Below are positions 36,004-37,754 of a stretch of 37,754 bases of DNA, one piece after another (within the stretch, counting starts at the first letter, position 1; each line of letters starts with the position of its first letter). Location of the stretch: assembly GCA_029779845.1 (NCBI GenBank), contig JAKOZT010000118.1:1-37754 (forward strand), written 5' to 3'. The notes under the pieces were generated by a model that was given only the letters and a program-made list of their open reading frames with translations, did not search any database and was not told where the DNA came from. The DNA is from Pseudomonadota bacterium. GTDB lineage: Bacteria > Pseudomonadota > Gammaproteobacteria > Burkholderiales > Burkholderiaceae_C. Made by a program: the position numbers and the translations under genes.

Positions 36004-37281
36004 TTGAAGAGCACCCGTTGGATGGCGGCCGCCATCGCCCTGATTCCGTGGCTGCAGGCCTGCGGCGGCGGCTCCGGCAGCAGCAGCGACGGCGCCGTGC
36101 GCCTGGTCAACGCCAGCGAGAGCTACGGCGCGCTCGACCTCTACTCGTCCGACACGCTGCTGAGCAGCGGCGTGGCCGCCGACGGCGCGGGCAGCTACGT
36201 CACGCTGGGCGCGACCACCTACACGATGCTGGTCAAGCGCAGCGGCACCTCGACCACGCTGAACAGCACCTCGCGTACGGTGCTGAGCGGCACCTCGCAC
36301 ACACTGCTGGCCTACAGCACGGCCGATTCGCTGAAGACCGTGTTCCTGACCGAGAGCGAGACCGCACCCACCAGCGGCGCGGCCAAGCTGCGCGTGTTCA
36401 ACGCCTCCGACGAGGCGGGCACGCTCGACGTCTACGTCACCGCGTCGGCCGCGACGCTGGCCGACAGCAGCCCGACCACCTCGGCGTTGGCCGCCGAACG
36501 CTTCAGCAGCTTCAGCGAGATCGGTGCCGGCACCTACCGCATCCGCGTCACCGGCAGCGGCGACAAGACCGATCTGCGCCTGGACATCGACGGCATCTCG
36601 CTCGCCGACCAGCGCATCACCACGCTGGTGCTGACCACCACACCAGGCGGCGTGCTCGTCAACAGCCTGTTCGTCGACCAGAAGAGCACGGTCGCTGCGG
36701 TGGCCAACCCATCGGCACGCATCCGGCTGGTGGCCGGCGCCGCAGCCAACGGCGTCGCTGCGGCCACGATCAACGGCAGCGTGCTGTCGGCCGGGCTGCG
36801 TTCGCCGACCGTGGGCGCCTATGCGCTGGTGCCCGCGGGCACGCTCGCCGGCAGCATCACGCTCGGCGGCACGGCGCTGACGCTGCCTTCGGCCACACTC
36901 GCCGCGGGCTCCGACAGCACCCTGCTGGTGACGTCCAGCGGCGGCACCGGCACGGCCACGCTGATCGCCGACGACAACCAGCCCGCGATCACCACCACGA
37001 ACGCCAAGCTTCGCCTCGTCAACGGCGTCGGCGGGCTCGCCAGCGGCATCACGCTGACCGCCGACTACAGCGCCGTGGCCACCGACATCGCCGCGAACAC
37101 CGCATCGACTCCGGCCTCGCTGACCGCTGGCAGCGCGATGCGGCTGGAAGCCACCACGCCCAGCGCGTCGAGCTCGCTCTTCCTCGACGACGCGGTCACG
37201 CTGGTGGCCGGCAAGGTCTACACGCTGTTCATGCTCGGCGATGCGAATGCGCCGACCGGCGTGCTGCGCCGCGACCGCTGA
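36004..37281 (+). CDS. DUF4397-domain lipoprotein
   Basis: A 425-residue lipoprotein starting at TTG (36004): GGAGGGA lies five bases upstream, and the next ATG (36022) would leave no basic residues before the hydrophobic stretch. The lipobox is WLQAC, then a Gly/Ser linker. VRLVNASESYGALDLY and LRVFNASDEAGTLDVYV begin successive DUF4397 units; further related units start near IRLVAGAAANG and LRLVNGVGG, so there are about four beta-rich repeats. Composition is rich in Ala, Thr, Ser and poor in Lys. Surface or periplasmic adhesin-like role is possible but unproven. The gene ends 64 bases inside the convergent regulator gene. Confidence 0.82.
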   Translation: MKSTRWMAAAIALIPWLQACGGGSGSSSDGAVRLVNASESYGALDLYSSDTLLSSGVAADGAGSYVTLGATTYTMLVKRSGTSTTLNSTSRTVLSGTSHTLLAYSTADSLKTVFLTESETAPTSGAAKLRVFNASDEAGTLDVYVTASAATLADSSPTTSALAAERFSSFSEIGAGTYRIRVTGSGDKTDLRLDIDGISLADQRITTLVLTTTPGGVLVNSLFVDQKSTVAAVANPSARIRLVAGAAANGVAAATINGSVLSAGLRSPTVGAYALVPAGTLAGSITLGGTALTLPSATLAAGSDSTLLVTSSGGTGTATLIADDNQPAITTTNAKLRLVNGVGGLASGITLTADYSAVATDIAANTASTPASLTAGSAMRLEATTPSASSSLFLDDAVTLVAGKVYTLFMLGDANAPTGVLRRDR

Positions 37282-37754
37282 CGCTCGGCCGCCGCCGCGG
37301 GCACGAACATGTAGCCGTGCCCGCGGATGGTCTGCAGGAAGCGCGGCTGCGCCGGATCCGGCTCGACGCGCTTGCGCAGGCGCATCACGGCCACGTCGAT
37401 GGCGCGCGGCAGCAGGCCGTCGCTGCGGCCGTGCGAGGCGGCCAGCAGCCGCTCGCGCGACACCGCGACACCCGGGTTGGACACGAGCTCGGCCAGCACG
37501 GCGTACTCCACCGTGCTGAGCACGTGCAGACGGCCGTCGCGCAGCAGGCTGCGCGAGGCGATGTCGAAGCGCAGCTCGCCGATGTCCACCGGCGCCATCG
37601 CCAGCATCGGCTGGCCGGGGGGCACGTTGGCACGTCGCAGCAGCGCCTGCAGCCGCGCCAGCAGCTCGCGCTGCGGGCAGGGCTTGCCCAGCACGTCGTC
37701 GGCGCCCATCTCGAGCGCGAGCACACGGTCGATCTCCTCGTTGCGCTCGGTCAG
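37218..37754 (-). CDS. OmpR/PhoB-family response regulator, C-terminal part (runs off the window)
   Basis: The visible 178 residues start inside the receiver domain (ALEMGADDVLGKPCPQRELLAR, containing the conserved Lys-Pro after beta-5). They continue into a winged-helix DNA-binding domain (LHVLSTVEYAVLAELVSNPG, VSRERLLAA, AIDVAVMRLRKRVEPDP, IRGHGYMFVP). The tail after VPAAA is low-complexity. The start and the phospho-acceptor Asp lie beyond 37754. A sensor kinase is not seen on this side. The 3' end overlaps the DUF4397 gene by 64 bases in the opposite direction. Confidence 0.93.
   Translation of the reverse strand: MTERNEEIDRVLALEMGADDVLGKPCPQRELLARLQALLRRANVPPGQPMLAMAPVDIGELRFDIASRSLLRDGRLHVLSTVEYAVLAELVSNPGVAVSRERLLAASHGRSDGLLPRAIDVAVMRLRKRVEPDPAQPRFLQTIRGHGYMFVPAAAAERQRSRRSTPVGAFASPSMNSV

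Overview
The window comes from a high-GC betaproteobacterium. The single-chain iron-sulfur L-serine dehydratase, the heterotetrameric sarcosine oxidase operon, the form of UvrD, the 325-residue GMP reductase and the overall codon use point to Burkholderiales, probably the Rubrivivax/Leptothrix/Methylibium side. This placement is an inference from protein likeness; no 16S is present.

Positions 1-7634 look like the right part of a genomic island. It ends in a 45-base 3' fragment of a tRNA-Asn gene (7590-7634) that lacks its 5' half, which is the usual scar of integration at an anticodon loop. It starts with the truncated 5' end of an IS110-family transposase and is visibly less GC-rich than the rest. 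Its cargo is (a) a minus-strand three-gene set: an alanine-rich repeat lipoprotein, a trypsin-like S1 protease and a subtilisin-like S8 protease, all with export signals; and (b) a small protein of unknown function overlapping an ImmA/IrrE-type metallopeptidase with a long unassigned N-terminal part. Inverted repeats cluster just inside the tRNA scar.

Positions 7661-23825 hold a one-carbon/methylamine catabolic locus. Nearly all of it is on the minus strand: M19 dipeptidase-like protein, DUF5943-type protein, branched-chain-type ABC importer (SBP, two permeases, two ATPases), glyA, sdaA, soxB, soxD, soxA, soxG and a FolB-like protein. A divergent GlxA/GbdR-type AraC regulator sits upstream. 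The set would import a betaine-derived compound, oxidise sarcosine to glycine plus methylene-tetrahydrofolate, combine these to serine by GlyA, and deaminate serine to pyruvate by SdaA. The enzymes that turn glycine betaine and dimethylglycine into sarcosine are not in the window.

Positions 23980-30748 hold a plus-strand operon behind a good Fur-box match: coiled-coil porin, imelysin lipoprotein, di-heme c-type lipoprotein, FMN-binding-domain protein, PepSY-type membrane protein and ApbE flavin transferase. Most joints are overlapping stop/start codons. I read it as an iron-responsive cell-envelope redox system for iron acquisition that uses covalent flavin.

Positions 30749-37754 are ordinary core genes: a secreted protein of unknown function, uvrD, a patatin-like phospholipase, guaC, a DUF4397 lipoprotein with a TTG start, and the C-terminal part of an OmpR-type response regulator whose end overlaps the DUF4397 gene tail to tail.
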